64,000 nt of DNA from Paramoeba atlantica (Eukaryota > Discosea). The notes under the pieces are model-generated. The model made no database searches, was not told the origin of the DNA, and saw only the letters and a program-made list of their open reading frames with translations. Every line of letters begins with the position of its first letter. Positions within the stretch are counted from its first letter, which is position 1. Shown here one piece after another: positions 1 through 10,008 of this stretch. The stretch covers positions 124,001 to 188,000 of the forward strand of contig CDRNVI010000024.1 of assembly GCA_977017575.1 (NCBI GenBank), read 5' to 3'. The position numbers were made by a program, and so were the translations under genes.

Positions 1-148
1 GGAGGAGGGGGAGAGGGGAGGGGGAAGAGGAGGAGGAAGAGGAGGAGGAAGAGGAGAGGGTGGGGAGATGGGGGAAGGGATGGGGGTGGGGGAGAGGGAG
101 GGTGAGAAGAAGGGTGAGGGTGAGGAGGGGGAGGGGGGGTGGGGACAT
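1..148 (-). CDS. Possible N-terminus of a Pro/Ser/Leu-rich protein running off the left edge
   Basis: From an ATG at 148 the minus strand stays open to the window edge for 49 codons. The DNA is almost pure CT on this strand, so the peptide is low-complexity (Pro, Leu, then a run of about twelve Ser). The zinc-finger gene at 26829-27785 starts with a similar CT-rich coding stretch, and a minus-strand gene is expected downstream of the helicase. No domain is visible. An alternative is a long non-coding polypyrimidine tract feeding a splice acceptor further left. Confidence 0.3.
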   Translation of the reverse strand, partial: MSPPPLPLLTLTLLLTLPLPHPHPFPHLPTLSSSSSSSSSSSPSPLPLL

Positions 149-501
149 GGAAGGGGAGGTGGGGAAGAAAAGGTGGAGGAGGAGGGGGGGAGATTGTGGA
201 GGAAAGAAAGAGGTTGGATGGAAAGGTTTGGATTGAGATTTGTGTAGGTAAGAGGAGCAATATATTTTTTCATAGGGAATGATTTCTTATTCTTTAAGGA
301 GTCGAGGTAATACTCTTAAAAAGTCGATTTAGGAGTCGAAATATCCCAAATGAGTGCATTCTGAAATTACGGGGTAGTAGTACTGGGCACGCACGTGGTA
401 GAGTGTGAGGCCGTTAACACTACAAAAGCGTACATGACAGGTGTTCTACGTTTCGGCGTGATCATTTTGACTTAATTTTTTCTAGGTATACGTGATAGAA
501 T
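149..501. other. Intergenic, no gene seen
   Basis: Bases 149-235 continue the purine-rich (plus) / pyrimidine-rich (minus) tract. From about 240 to 501 it is ordinary AT-rich spacer that would hold the 3' UTR of the helicase gene and the splice acceptor of the next gene. I see no conserved frame or RNA gene. Confidence 0.6.
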
Positions 502-3500
502 TCATTGTCGATTCCGCCTACATTCGATGCACTGACTTCCCATTGTGCAGGGAGAGTGAACCTCCAGATGACAGGGCCGTTGACATTGATGGGACGAGCA
601 AAGGGGAAAATTGCATTGCTGCGTGCAAAACGAAAGGGTGGGATTGTCACTCTCTTTCAGACATAAGCGATCCACTACGACAGAATTGTATGGGTTTACC
701 GAATTATCACCTTGCGTCTCGGCTTTTTGAATACTTCCCATGATCAGGGGATCTATCCGGCTTACCACTTCAATGGCATCATTCGAAGTAACTACAATTC
801 TAGTGGAAGGATGGCGTGAGCAATGAAGTCGTAGCTTTTTCCCCTGCCGTTTAGGACCGATAACGTCAAGCACCTTTTTCCAGTGACTTATCGTTCGGAG
901 GAGTCGGGAAGACCCCAAAATGATCAGCGAATGGCGTGCTCTACTACACGCAACAATCATACGGTTTTCCAATTCAAGAAAGTCAGTAATATGCTTAGTA
1001 CGAACTAGGGACAAAATTATTATGTCATTTTCATCACCTTGAAAACGATCGACAGTGAAAACGTCGACGCGATCTCGGGAGATAAGAAAAGGGCAACGAC
1101 GCATGGCACGAATGATGGCTCTTCTCTGTCCGACATAAGGTGTAATAACAGTAATAGATGAAGCTGGAACACCCTGAAAAAGCAAAAAGCAGACAAGAAA
1201 CGTTACCATTGCGATTTCAGCATTATTTTCTATGCTAGTGTTCTGTTTCAAAGCGACTTCCGGATGTTCATGATTCCAAAAGAAAACTGAATCTTCCAAC
1301 CCAGGAGCGGTAATCCAATTCTGATTCCAGATGCTGGTAAAAGTGCGTGTGTTTACCGCAGGGTGATCAGAAAGGGAAAAACTAACGCAATCTGTATAGA
1401 AGCCGCGAACGAGATCGCATAATTCCGACCGCATGCGGTGTTGTTCGTCAAGTTTAATGAGAGGAAACCTTGTGTTGACAAACCTCTCAAACAGAGAGAC
1501 GTTCAGCTTATTTTCCGTGGCTAGCTCATACTTGCGAACAGTGGGTCGTAATTGCTTATGATCTCCTATAAGAATTACTTGCCGTATTGACGAGGGAAGA
1601 CATGCCCATATTTGACTTTCAAGAATTTCGGCTGCTTCCTCCACAATAATGATCTGAGGTGACACTTCTTTGATCACGTCCATGTGTAAAGCTAAACCGG
1701 TAGTCGTGGCACCAATAACATCCATAGAGCGCATGAGTGATATTTGTGTCATTTTTCGCATCTCAAAAAGAAGTTTGTAAAGTTTTTCATATTGTAAAGC
1801 AAGATCCGGTAGTTTCTGTGCAGCCTCCACATATTCTTGACGGCAAATATTTTCCAGCAAACGTTGTCTTTCAGCGTGCGTCAATGCCCAAACTGTTACA
1901 ATGGATGGAACTATGGACCGAGAAAGCGGCATATCGCGCGGCACCAAAAAAGAATCCCAATTTATATCCATCTTGCGAATAATATCTCCATCAAGGTACC
2001 GATCTGTGTCCATATCGTTTGCATCTCGAACAGTATTAGTTGCCTGCTTCTTGGTGCTATCAATTTTATCCTCATCGCATGGCATAATGGAGGAATATTC
2101 GTTATCATCCAATTCAGATTCATGGTTCATTTCATTTTCGTACGGCTCCTCAACGAGCGAATCATTGTTGACATCATTGTTCGAAGAAAGGACTTGCTTT
2201 GATCCCTGATTGTCACTGGAAAAAACCTTCAACCCTTTGCACCATTTGGCAAATAAATCGTTAAGAGCCGAAGTTCTATTTTCATTAAGTTCATCTTTGT
2301 TCTGTGTCTCTAGATGGGTATCGCTATAACGCGAGCCCTCAATAAAGTCAGTTCTTTGATGCTCGGATAGGTACCTCAGAAATGTTTGTACGTCCAAGCT
2401 CTTTGTTGCAAGAATTTGCATTTTCCGCATCGTAGTTAAGATTGCTGCTTTTGCACGCTGAGTTTCTGCAAGAATTTCTAGGTAACTGGAACTTTTTTCA
2501 CAAGATTGAAACTGCTTTTCCATAGTGTACTTGAAAAGGGCAGAATTTTCTATTCGGGTTCCGATGCGCAGCACATTCTTCTTATGTGGACAACACGTCG
2601 CGCAACATCCAGCTGTAGTTCCAGTGCATCGACAGCCACCACGTTCTCGGCTTTTCCCGCACCATAAACTGGTATTTAGTAGATCTTCAAGGAACTCGTC
2701 CAGGGCATGATTTTTATAAGTCACGACAAGAATCGGAGGAACTTTCAGATTCGTATTAACAAGTTTTTCAAAAGAATTAGCTAGATTTTCAAGACGTCCT
2801 TCATGCAGAGAAATTCGAAATTTCGTAATACACTCAGTAATTCGACAACCCAAAAAACTTTTCCCTGCTCCTGGAGGTCCTTGGATTAAAATAATAGGAG
2901 TATGAGGAAGGGATTCAAGTGCCTGACGTTGCCCTTTCTTTAGCTGAGTACTGTCGATGACTTCAGATATGACTTTTTGGTAGGCATGCTCATAACATGT
3001 CGGAACAATTTCTGAAGCTGTCATTGTCGAAGGATTATGTAGAATGTCGCACAACGGTGAAAAATCCCCATTCGAAAATTCTAGTGCTCTATGCAGACTT
3101 TGAAGAACTGGTTCATAGCTGGGAAAAAAGTTATCGTGTGCAAGAAGAACACCAGCCCCAGAAAAGCTTTCAATTCGACATGCTCCTTCAGCAGGCAATC
3201 TACCCGCATCAACCGACGATGAGCAACCTAGAACTCGTAATATATCCGCAATTAGGCTCTGTTGACTTTCAGGGCCACATGGTCGAAGTGCCACTAAACC
3301 ACGGTGGGAGCAAACAGAAACAACGCACGAGAGTAAATGGTGCCACCTATCAATAACATTAGCTCCGTGTTCTCCTTCCCGTGCCCTTTTCAATCCATAA
3401 TCTGTATCTTTCGTACCAAGTAAGCATACTAAATTTCCCCGACTTAAGTGTGATGAGTGACGACCAAGAATCAAGGGATCGCACCATAACACGGGACAGA

Positions 3501-5502
3501 TTCCATATTGCGAATCGAAGTAATAGCCTCCAAAGCATACGCTCTGAAAAGCTGAATCGCACTTTACTTTGGGATTTTCAGTTGCTGATGTTTGGTCAGT
3601 AGACAAGATTTGCGCATTGCGCTTCTCCGAAGAACTCACATAGTTATGAATTTGGGCGATAAAAGCATTATAGCAGTCAGCGCGTAGCAGAGAGTAGTGA
3701 GCAAACAAGTGGTCCCACGTAGATGGGAATACGTTAGAAAGAACACCGAGATTTTTAAAATACAGTGGGCTGCGTTCATCATCCGAGTTGAAACAAATAT
3801 CATTGATATCCAAAGTGGTGCTTGGAAGATTTTGAGCTTGCTTTAACGTATGAGATGCCACTTGCGTACAGTTTGGACCTTTAATAGCATCCGTCTTTCG
3901 ATAGGACCTAATATTAGAGTTTAACAGTTCTTTAGTAGAGCGTACAAGACGCATGTATTCAGGAGTGTTCGCATATTTTGGCAATGAAGTTTCCATGTAT
4001 TGAAGAAGTGCCACGATGTTTTGCAAAACAGTGTTATCTTCCTGAAATATCTTACGCATTCCACGCAAGATTCCTAATACAGGCACAACTACTGCTATCG
4101 ATTGTCGAGTCTCTAATACTGAGTCGTTTTCGCTATTCTGAGAAGACGAGGTTTGGTTGCTCAGAGAATTAGTTGATCTTACGTAAACTCCAGACGTCTC
4201 GCGTTCGATAGCCAAACAAAGCAAATCAGGAAATAATGAAATATGTGAAGTAGGACTCACGTGTTCTTCGCTTTGAAAAATGACCTTTGATAGCTGTTTT
4301 GGAAGGATAGATTCTTTAAAGAAGAGCCGAACAAGGCTTGTATTCCCCGCCAAGGTTTGCTTCGAAACCCTGGGATCAGAGGAAAGCGGAGAGTCGGAAA
4401 CCGAAACTATACCAAGTAGCGCAACTTTGGCCATAAAAGCAAGCAGAGTTGAAAGGTAGTACGGTTTTCGGTGTAGAACATTTAAAGTGTACTGAAGTAA
4501 AGCATTCCAATGCTCTTGATGTACAAGAATTCGAGTAATCAGGATAAGTGTCATGTTTTCACGAAGGCATGTATCAAAAAAATATTCTGCATCAGAATCT
4601 TGCCAAGTTCGAATTATCGGTGTCACTTCTTTTGCGGCAATAATGGTCGTCCTTTGATCAATCCTAAACTGCACAAGATCATTCTCTTTAATCTGCTTCA
4701 AGCCAAAATTTTCGACTTGCGAACTTGCAAAACGAAAGCAGTATCCGGATTCGACGTCTTTTACGGTACCGTCGCGGCGACTTGGATCGTCATTCACCGA
4801 AACAATCGTTCCGCGATGAAACGTCTTTCTTGAAAATGGCTCAATAAGCCAACTCCCAGGAGGTGCCGACCTCTTTGCGTCCCGTTCCTGTGACAAACGC
4901 TTTGGTTGAGTTTTAAGAGATTCAACGTGGCGTTGAGTTTGCTCCACAATGAGCTCCTTAATTGAGGGAGCCGCCTTGACCCCCTGGTGTGCCACTGCAT
5001 CAGCTGTTCTCCGGGTAGTCGGATACTCAACATCGGAATAACCGGAAGGAGAGAAAGGGTGCCCATTCATTCGTGTTATACAGTTCTGCATCGTGTGTCC
5101 CTCATGACCACATAAAAAACACCATCTCGCCTTTCTGAGAACAAATAATTTTTCGTCAATCCACAATTGAATCAGCCCTTTAGGATTGCGACGAAATTCG
5201 GTTGCATTTTGCTCTAACACTTTACCCGTATCCTTCGCACCATTTGAATCTCCAAACAATTTTTCATGAAGTCCTAGTTTTCTTAACAAAGGTGGATGCA
5301 TGGTTACGATGTCAAGAAACGTAAAGCGATGCGCAAGAATTTCTTCGCAATTATTCCAATCAATACTCGAAGCCTTTGTAGCGTCCCAGTCTCTCCTGAG
5401 CATCAAAATCAGAGTATAGATAAGAATATAAACGGTTTTTTTTCCACCGTAAGAGTGTCGACAAATGACTGGAAGCAACTCAAATATTCTCGTTTTATAC
5501 AT
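502..5502 (-). CDS. ZNFX1/NFX1-like superfamily 1 RNA helicase
   Basis: A 1666-residue UPF1-like SF1 helicase resembling ZNFX1, a family linked to RNA surveillance and small-RNA pathways. A CCHC knuckle (CX2CX4HX4C) lies near residues 128-141. The helicase core follows: Walker A GPPGAGKS near 874, motif II EEAAE near 1286, GDHKQLRPT, DEQHRMR near 1353, TPYVGQRR, VDRFQGDENDII near 1489 and ACSRARH near 1517. The last 100 residues are Cys/His-rich, like NFX1-type zinc fingers. An acidic insert of about 200 residues splits the core between motifs I and II. The first ATG is only 34 bases from the stop of the gene upstream, just after a pyrimidine tract ending in AG; Met34 at 5403 is an alternative start. 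Family call firm, ortholog less so. Confidence 0.9.
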   Translation of the reverse strand: MYKTRIFELLPVICRHSYGGKKTVYILIYTLILMLRRDWDATKASSIDWNNCEEILAHRFTFLDIVTMHPPLLRKLGLHEKLFGDSNGAKDTGKVLEQNATEFRRNPKGLIQLWIDEKLFVLRKARWCFLCGHEGHTMQNCITRMNGHPFSPSGYSDVEYPTTRRTADAVAHQGVKAAPSIKELIVEQTQRHVESLKTQPKRLSQERDAKRSAPPGSWLIEPFSRKTFHRGTIVSVNDDPSRRDGTVKDVESGYCFRFASSQVENFGLKQIKENDLVQFRIDQRTTIIAAKEVTPIIRTWQDSDAEYFFDTCLRENMTLILITRILVHQEHWNALLQYTLNVLHRKPYYLSTLLAFMAKVALLGIVSVSDSPLSSDPRVSKQTLAGNTSLVRLFFKESILPKQLSKVIFQSEEHVSPTSHISLFPDLLCLAIERETSGVYVRSTNSLSNQTSSSQNSENDSVLETRQSIAVVVPVLGILRGMRKIFQEDNTVLQNIVALLQYMETSLPKYANTPEYMRLVRSTKELLNSNIRSYRKTDAIKGPNCTQVASHTLKQAQNLPSTTLDINDICFNSDDERSPLYFKNLGVLSNVFPSTWDHLFAHYSLLRADCYNAFIAQIHNYVSSSEKRNAQILSTDQTSATENPKVKCDSAFQSVCFGGYYFDSQYGICPVLWCDPLILGRHSSHLSRGNLVCLLGTKDTDYGLKRAREGEHGANVIDRWHHLLSCVVSVCSHRGLVALRPCGPESQQSLIADILRVLGCSSSVDAGRLPAEGACRIESFSGAGVLLAHDNFFPSYEPVLQSLHRALEFSNGDFSPLCDILHNPSTMTASEIVPTCYEHAYQKVISEVIDSTQLKKGQRQALESLPHTPIILIQGPPGAGKSFLGCRITECITKFRISLHEGRLENLANSFEKLVNTNLKVPPILVVTYKNHALDEFLEDLLNTSLWCGKSRERGGCRCTGTTAGCCATCCPHKKNVLRIGTRIENSALFKYTMEKQFQSCEKSSSYLEILAETQRAKAAILTTMRKMQILATKSLDVQTFLRYLSEHQRTDFIEGSRYSDTHLETQNKDELNENRTSALNDLFAKWCKGLKVFSSDNQGSKQVLSSNNDVNNDSLVEEPYENEMNHESELDDNEYSSIMPCDEDKIDSTKKQATNTVRDANDMDTDRYLDGDIIRKMDINWDSFLVPRDMPLSRSIVPSIVTVWALTHAERQRLLENICRQEYVEAAQKLPDLALQYEKLYKLLFEMRKMTQISLMRSMDVIGATTTGLALHMDVIKEVSPQIIIVEEAAEILESQIWACLPSSIRQVILIGDHKQLRPTVRKYELATENKLNVSLFERFVNTRFPLIKLDEQHRMRSELCDLVRGFYTDCVSFSLSDHPAVNTRTFTSIWNQNWITAPGLEDSVFFWNHEHPEVALKQNTSIENNAEIAMVTFLVCFLLFQGVPASSITVITPYVGQRRAIIRAMRRCPFLISRDRVDVFTVDRFQGDENDIIILSLVRTKHITDFLELENRMIVACSRARHSLIILGSSRLLRTISHWKKVLDVIGPKRQGKKLRLHCSRHPSTRIVVTSNDAIEVVSRIDPLIMGSIQKAETQGDNSVNPYNSVVVDRLCLKESDNPTLSFCTQQCNFPLCSSHQCQRPCHLEVHSPCTMGSQCIECRRNRQ

Positions 5503-5536
5503 GCTTGAGAAAGCGTGAACAAAAATCCATAACTCG

Positions 5537-7099
5537 TTACATTCGAAAAATTAGAGTTGCATTCGTCCCCCCAAAACCAAAGCTATTTTTCAAAAAATAT
5601 GCAGTCCTATCCTTTGGCAAATGAGACGAGGTGCCGCCACGAGGCAATGAGACACACTCTCTATTATGTGTAAGCGGGACCTCTAGTCCGGTATTTCCCG
5701 GACACTCATTCTGCTGCATGCATAATATTGCAAGTGCAGTTTCAACGCTGCCGGCGGCACCGAGAAGATGACCGAGGGCCCCTTTCATGCTTACAACTGG
5801 AACCGGAATAAAGGAATTTTCGTCAAAACGAAAAGATTTGGACTCACACTGTAGTTGTTCAATCGCCCGAATTTCAGCGGGATCACCCAGACGTGTTCCC
5901 GCGGCGTGGGCAGACACAAAAGAAATATCCGTCATCGATGCCCCAGCGTCGTTCAGTGCTCTTTTCATGGATATTACGCCACCCGTCCCTTGTGGGTCGG
6001 GGGCTGTGACGTGATAGGCATCACTGGACACTCCGTATCCAACAAGTTCTGCATACCACGGATGCGAGGCGTCGCGTGACCAGAAATTGGGAAAAATTCC
6101 GACTTCAGGCGACAAAGGATTTAGTGATGTTTTCTGGGACAACTGACGTCGTCGAAAAGCAAATTCGGCTTCTTCAAGTATTAACACCGCAGCGCCTTCA
6201 CCCATTACAAATCCGTTCCTTTTCTCATCGAAAGGCGTACAACGAGAGCGACTTAGCGCCCGCATTCGATGAAACCCCAGGAGGGCAATTGGGTGTATAC
6301 AAGACTCTGCTGCGCCCGTAATCATCACATCACACTCGCCTCTCTCAATAACCCGAAAAGCCTCACCAATACAATGTGACCCGGTACTGCACGCAGAGAC
6401 AATACTTTGACTGCCCCCGCGAAATCCGTAGGTAAGAGAAATCTGGCCACTCACGGCGTTCCCCAGGATCTTGGGTACGAAATAAGGCGATAACTTGCCC
6501 TCTTTTTGGGTTCGAAGATACTCCCCACATCGGGCAATATCTTGAATACTGGGTATGCCGACACCCACATTCACACCAACACGTGTCGTATCTATTAAGT
6601 TTGAGCTCCGTGTTGCTGAAATGGATGACAACGTACTTTTCGACTGAAACATTTTGGTTGCGGATACATTTGCATTACCTGTGTCTAATGGTGTGCCACT
6701 TGGATGCATTTCTTCTTCTATGAGACCTGCGTCAAGAAGGGCGTGTCGCGTCGCATGCATAGCTAATCGAGTACATCGTGTTTCGCGAGGCGTGGAACGA
6801 AACATTCGCTTTAGTTGTCCGGAGGAGTCGGCAAACTCGTCTGGGACAACAGCGATAGGGAAATCAAGCCCACCCGCCTTGTGAGAAATGTCAGCTTCAT
6901 TCCATTCCTCGTGGTTCGTTTTATTACTGGTGTCGTTTAAGGTATAAGGGGATAATATTCCGGTGAGGCCTTTAGTTAAACTAGCAAAGGAAGACGCGGA
7001 GGTAAGCCCCAGTGGAGTAATGAGACCAATTCCAGTGACGACAACATTTCTACGAGGTCCCCAGGAGGGTTTTGAAGAGCAAAGCTGTCTCATAGGCAC
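5537..7099 (-). CDS. 3-oxoacyl-ACP synthase II (mitochondrial-type KAS, FabF/OXSM-like)
   Basis: A condensing enzyme of type II fatty acid synthesis, which in this kind of cell would be the mitochondrial pathway that feeds lipoate synthesis. The 520 residues begin with the usual VVVTGIGLITPLG strand. The catalytic cysteine is in SACSTGS (about residue 236), the first histidine in SAHAAGTRLGD (about 397) and the second in KGALGHLLGAAG (about 442); GFGGTNA closes the protein. All three catalytic residues are present. The usual HGTST/HATST after the first histidine reads HAAGT. The chain is about 100 residues longer than bacterial FabF because of a loop near residues 45-95 and a Ser/Thr-rich insert near 130-165. 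A targeting peptide is not obvious. Confidence 0.93.
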   Translation of the reverse strand: MPMRQLCSSKPSWGPRRNVVVTGIGLITPLGLTSASSFASLTKGLTGILSPYTLNDTSNKTNHEEWNEADISHKAGGLDFPIAVVPDEFADSSGQLKRMFRSTPRETRCTRLAMHATRHALLDAGLIEEEMHPSGTPLDTGNANVSATKMFQSKSTLSSISATRSSNLIDTTRVGVNVGVGIPSIQDIARCGEYLRTQKEGKLSPYFVPKILGNAVSGQISLTYGFRGGSQSIVSACSTGSHCIGEAFRVIERGECDVMITGAAESCIHPIALLGFHRMRALSRSRCTPFDEKRNGFVMGEGAAVLILEEAEFAFRRRQLSQKTSLNPLSPEVGIFPNFWSRDASHPWYAELVGYGVSSDAYHVTAPDPQGTGGVISMKRALNDAGASMTDISFVSAHAAGTRLGDPAEIRAIEQLQCESKSFRFDENSFIPVPVVSMKGALGHLLGAAGSVETALAILCMQQNECPGNTGLEVPLTHNRECVSLPRGGTSSHLPKDRTAYFLKNSFGFGGTNATLIFRM

Positions 7100-7387
7100 G
7101 TAATAGATGCATGGTCTTCCAGGCTTATATTCGTAACAGCAAATTCAATTTGTTTCTACCCCAGAGCATTTCGGTTGAGAATCGTGGTCTGGAAATAGTT
7201 TCATTGTTTCGTATCATAATAATACAAACGACATTCAACAAATAGTTTATTTAATAAATTAATTTGCGGCTCTTTCTCTACCACCATACCAATAAAGTTC
7301 ATCCCACTTTAAAACTAGTCTATCGTTTGGTTGCAAATTATTCTGCATGAGATGTGGCGAATGAATAATGCACAGTGATGTGATGAG

Positions 7388-9553
7388 TTAAATATTGTAT
7401 TCATCACGTATTCTTTGAAACATGTCGTTCAGAGGCTCTAGAGTATCGCATATCTGTGCTGAATCCCGAACTGCACGAAGCTTCCTATCGTGAGAAGTGT
7501 TGTGCTTAGGCTCACATGTAGGCACCTTTGCCGTTTGGGACGAAGGCACGGTAGAAATCGTACAACCTCCTGAAAGGGGGGTAATTGCATGGGAGAGTGA
7601 TGCGGTAGTTTTGGCACTTGCCTGCGGCTGCACATTCGCATAACTTTGAACACACGTTGTTAAAGTATTGTGAGATGCCTGTGAAATAGATGTGTCTGTG
7701 GGCTTTACGTAGTTCAATTTTCGTCTACTGTCGCTGTAGGACAGAACTTTTGAAGTATCTGTGACGCATTTTGCAGTTTGGAAGGCTGGCAAAAAAGTAT
7801 CGTGCAGGCTTTGCCACGGTGGAGGAGCCCGTGAAGATTTTATTTTTTTGACTTTGGTGACCGCTGCGGTTGTGGGGGTGAAAAGGCTCCTATAAACACC
7901 GTGCCGTTTTTCAGAAGATCTTGCAACCGGTTGAGGGTTTGCGGACGAGCTTGACGTACCATTAGACCAATGCTCGGATGGAATAGTTTGTGGCTCTAGC
8001 GGTAAGGCATCACTTTCAATTGGAACGATTTTCAAGAGATCCTGGCATACAGTTTGCGCGTGACGGAGAGAACCACGTTTTTTCGGATCAACCTTCAATA
8101 AGGAAAAAATAGCATCTACCCATGCCTTAGGAACTAATGAACTAGTTTCGTTGCCCTGGTGCATTGATGGTTCATTTTTTCTCAGGAGATCGATACACCT
8201 CGTACGCAAGGTCTCATCCGTCATCGAAGCAATTTCGGAAAGTACGCCTTTATGCTGACCAAGGATTTGAAACTCAGACTCATTACACTCCTTATCCTCT
8301 GCTGTGGAATCCTCCGGTGAATAAGCGTATTCGCTACGTGCTTGTGACCTTTCGGAAAACAAACCAGTACGCATAATTCCAGCTGTTAGTTCAAGGAGCA
8401 ACACGCCCACACTCCACCTATCAATAGCCATAAGCTCATCCCCTGTAAAGGAAAAGGGCGAATCATCGAACGTTCTTGTTTCTAATTGATAGTTACTCGA
8501 ATACGTATCCAGCACCTTCCGCGCTACTTCTGGTGCGGTGTAATGTGGCGTTCCACTTAGTGAATGCACACGAGTGTTTGGGTCACATCGCACTGCTCCC
8601 CCAAAATCAATAAGCTGCAGTGTCCAATGGTTACCAGAATCTCCTGGATGGTCTTCCCCAGGTCCACAGCTATGGGCGACCAACTGCTGCATATAGGTGG
8701 AAGATTCTATAAGTTGTACATTAGGAATCGTTTCTTTCGGGAGATCTCTCTCATTCGAGGGAACGAAGATAAAGTTATCAGGCTTAATGTCTCGATGAGC
8801 TATAGAATGCTTTTCGTGCAGATAGAGAACTGCAGAGAGGATATTGGAACACAGATGCAATGTCCACCACCAACTCGATGACAAATGGAGACCAGATTTC
8901 GTTACGGAAGAGCCCGGTAATTTATTGAAAGTTGAACTCGTCAGAGTGCCACGAAAATGGTATTTATTTGCCTCTTCTTTTTCGTAATCTCGGAATATAA
9001 CGTATGGCGGAACATAGTACTGAAGTGTGCGTGACTTGCCAAGTTCGGTTATCACAAGAACAGACAATTTTACGAGCTGGTGTGTTTCATGATCGACAGG
9101 TTCTTCTGTGTGTACACACACAGCAGCATCCGTTATAGTCGATATATTGCGATGCTTGCAAAGAGTGCGGAGAAACGAAATCTCATTGAGCGCATTCAGA
9201 ATGCATGAGGGCAAGGAGTTTACTAGATGGTCTTCAAGCCTAACGCCAGCCCTTAGTGGAGCAGTGAATTCTCTAGGCAAAACAGATTGCACTACTTTTA
9301 TAGCACAATCCATTCCACCTTCTGAGGTGGCTGCATACACTTTGCCATAAGCTCCTCGCCCAATGCACCGAGAGGTTAAATACAAAGTATACTTACCTAA
9401 TTCACTAGATAATCTATTCTTCTTCAAACTACATTTGATGTACCAATTCTTATCATCTGTAGACCTTTCAATAGAAGCCGAAGGGAGAGATGAAAGCAAG
9501 TCCGAAAATGTTTTTGACAAATTGCGCGCACTACGGGAAGTTTTACGAGTCAT
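7388..9553 (-). CDS. Serine/threonine protein kinase with long disordered tail
   Basis: 721 residues with a complete kinase domain: glycine loop GRGAYGKV at 65-72, the ATP lysine in CAIKVV at 86, catalytic loop HRDIKPDN near 256, the metal motif as LIDFGGAV near 316, and TPHYTAPEV near 339. DRWSVGVLLLEL marks helix F. An acidic insert sits between helices F and G. The last ~220 residues are Ser/Thr/Pro-rich and probably disordered. DFGG for DFGx and the activation loop recall plant and protist kinases outside the animal groups. Substrate cannot be inferred. Confidence 0.88.
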   Translation of the reverse strand: MTRKTSRSARNLSKTFSDLLSSLPSASIERSTDDKNWYIKCSLKKNRLSSELGKYTLYLTSRCIGRGAYGKVYAATSEGGMDCAIKVVQSVLPREFTAPLRAGVRLEDHLVNSLPSCILNALNEISFLRTLCKHRNISTITDAAVCVHTEEPVDHETHQLVKLSVLVITELGKSRTLQYYVPPYVIFRDYEKEEANKYHFRGTLTSSTFNKLPGSSVTKSGLHLSSSWWWTLHLCSNILSAVLYLHEKHSIAHRDIKPDNFIFVPSNERDLPKETIPNVQLIESSTYMQQLVAHSCGPGEDHPGDSGNHWTLQLIDFGGAVRCDPNTRVHSLSGTPHYTAPEVARKVLDTYSSNYQLETRTFDDSPFSFTGDELMAIDRWSVGVLLLELTAGIMRTGLFSERSQARSEYAYSPEDSTAEDKECNESEFQILGQHKGVLSEIASMTDETLRTRCIDLLRKNEPSMHQGNETSSLVPKAWVDAIFSLLKVDPKKRGSLRHAQTVCQDLLKIVPIESDALPLEPQTIPSEHWSNGTSSSSANPQPVARSSEKRHGVYRSLFTPTTAAVTKVKKIKSSRAPPPWQSLHDTFLPAFQTAKCVTDTSKVLSYSDSRRKLNYVKPTDTSISQASHNTLTTCVQSYANVQPQASAKTTASLSHAITPLSGGCTISTVPSSQTAKVPTCEPKHNTSHDRKLRAVRDSAQICDTLEPLNDMFQRIRDEYNI

Positions 9554-10008
9554 CGGTCGAACTTTTGTGTGAATAAGCCACGTTAAACATGAATTCCTTT
9601 TTCAAAGCCCATTTTTTGCCGTACAACTGAGGATCACATACGAATTCTGTTTAGAGAAGCTAGTAGTATATGCAGAAACAAAAGTTTAATTAGAAAAGAG
9701 CGTCGCGTAATCACTGAGCAAACAATTACAATATGAACTTGTAAGCATAGTACATGCCTGGCGAGAAACGAGTATTGCTTCAAAATTTAAATTCGTTATC
9801 GAAAGTGTAATGGCAAGGAAATAAATTAATGAAGATTATAAATTTTTTTAAATAAAAGATGCTTTTGAAAAAAATACGAAGCATTTTTCTGTTTGGGAAA
9901 TGCAGTAAGGAATCCCAGCGCTTCTATCTACCCCTAATATTCTAATACACGACGTTAATAGGCTGCGATGCTACATTTAAAAACATCCGATGGATTGTTC
10001 GTTCATGT
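9554..10008. other. Intergenic, AT-rich, no gene seen
   Basis: An AT-rich spacer between the kinase start and the channel stop. It contains A/T runs but no open frame above about 50 codons with protein-like composition. Confidence 0.6.
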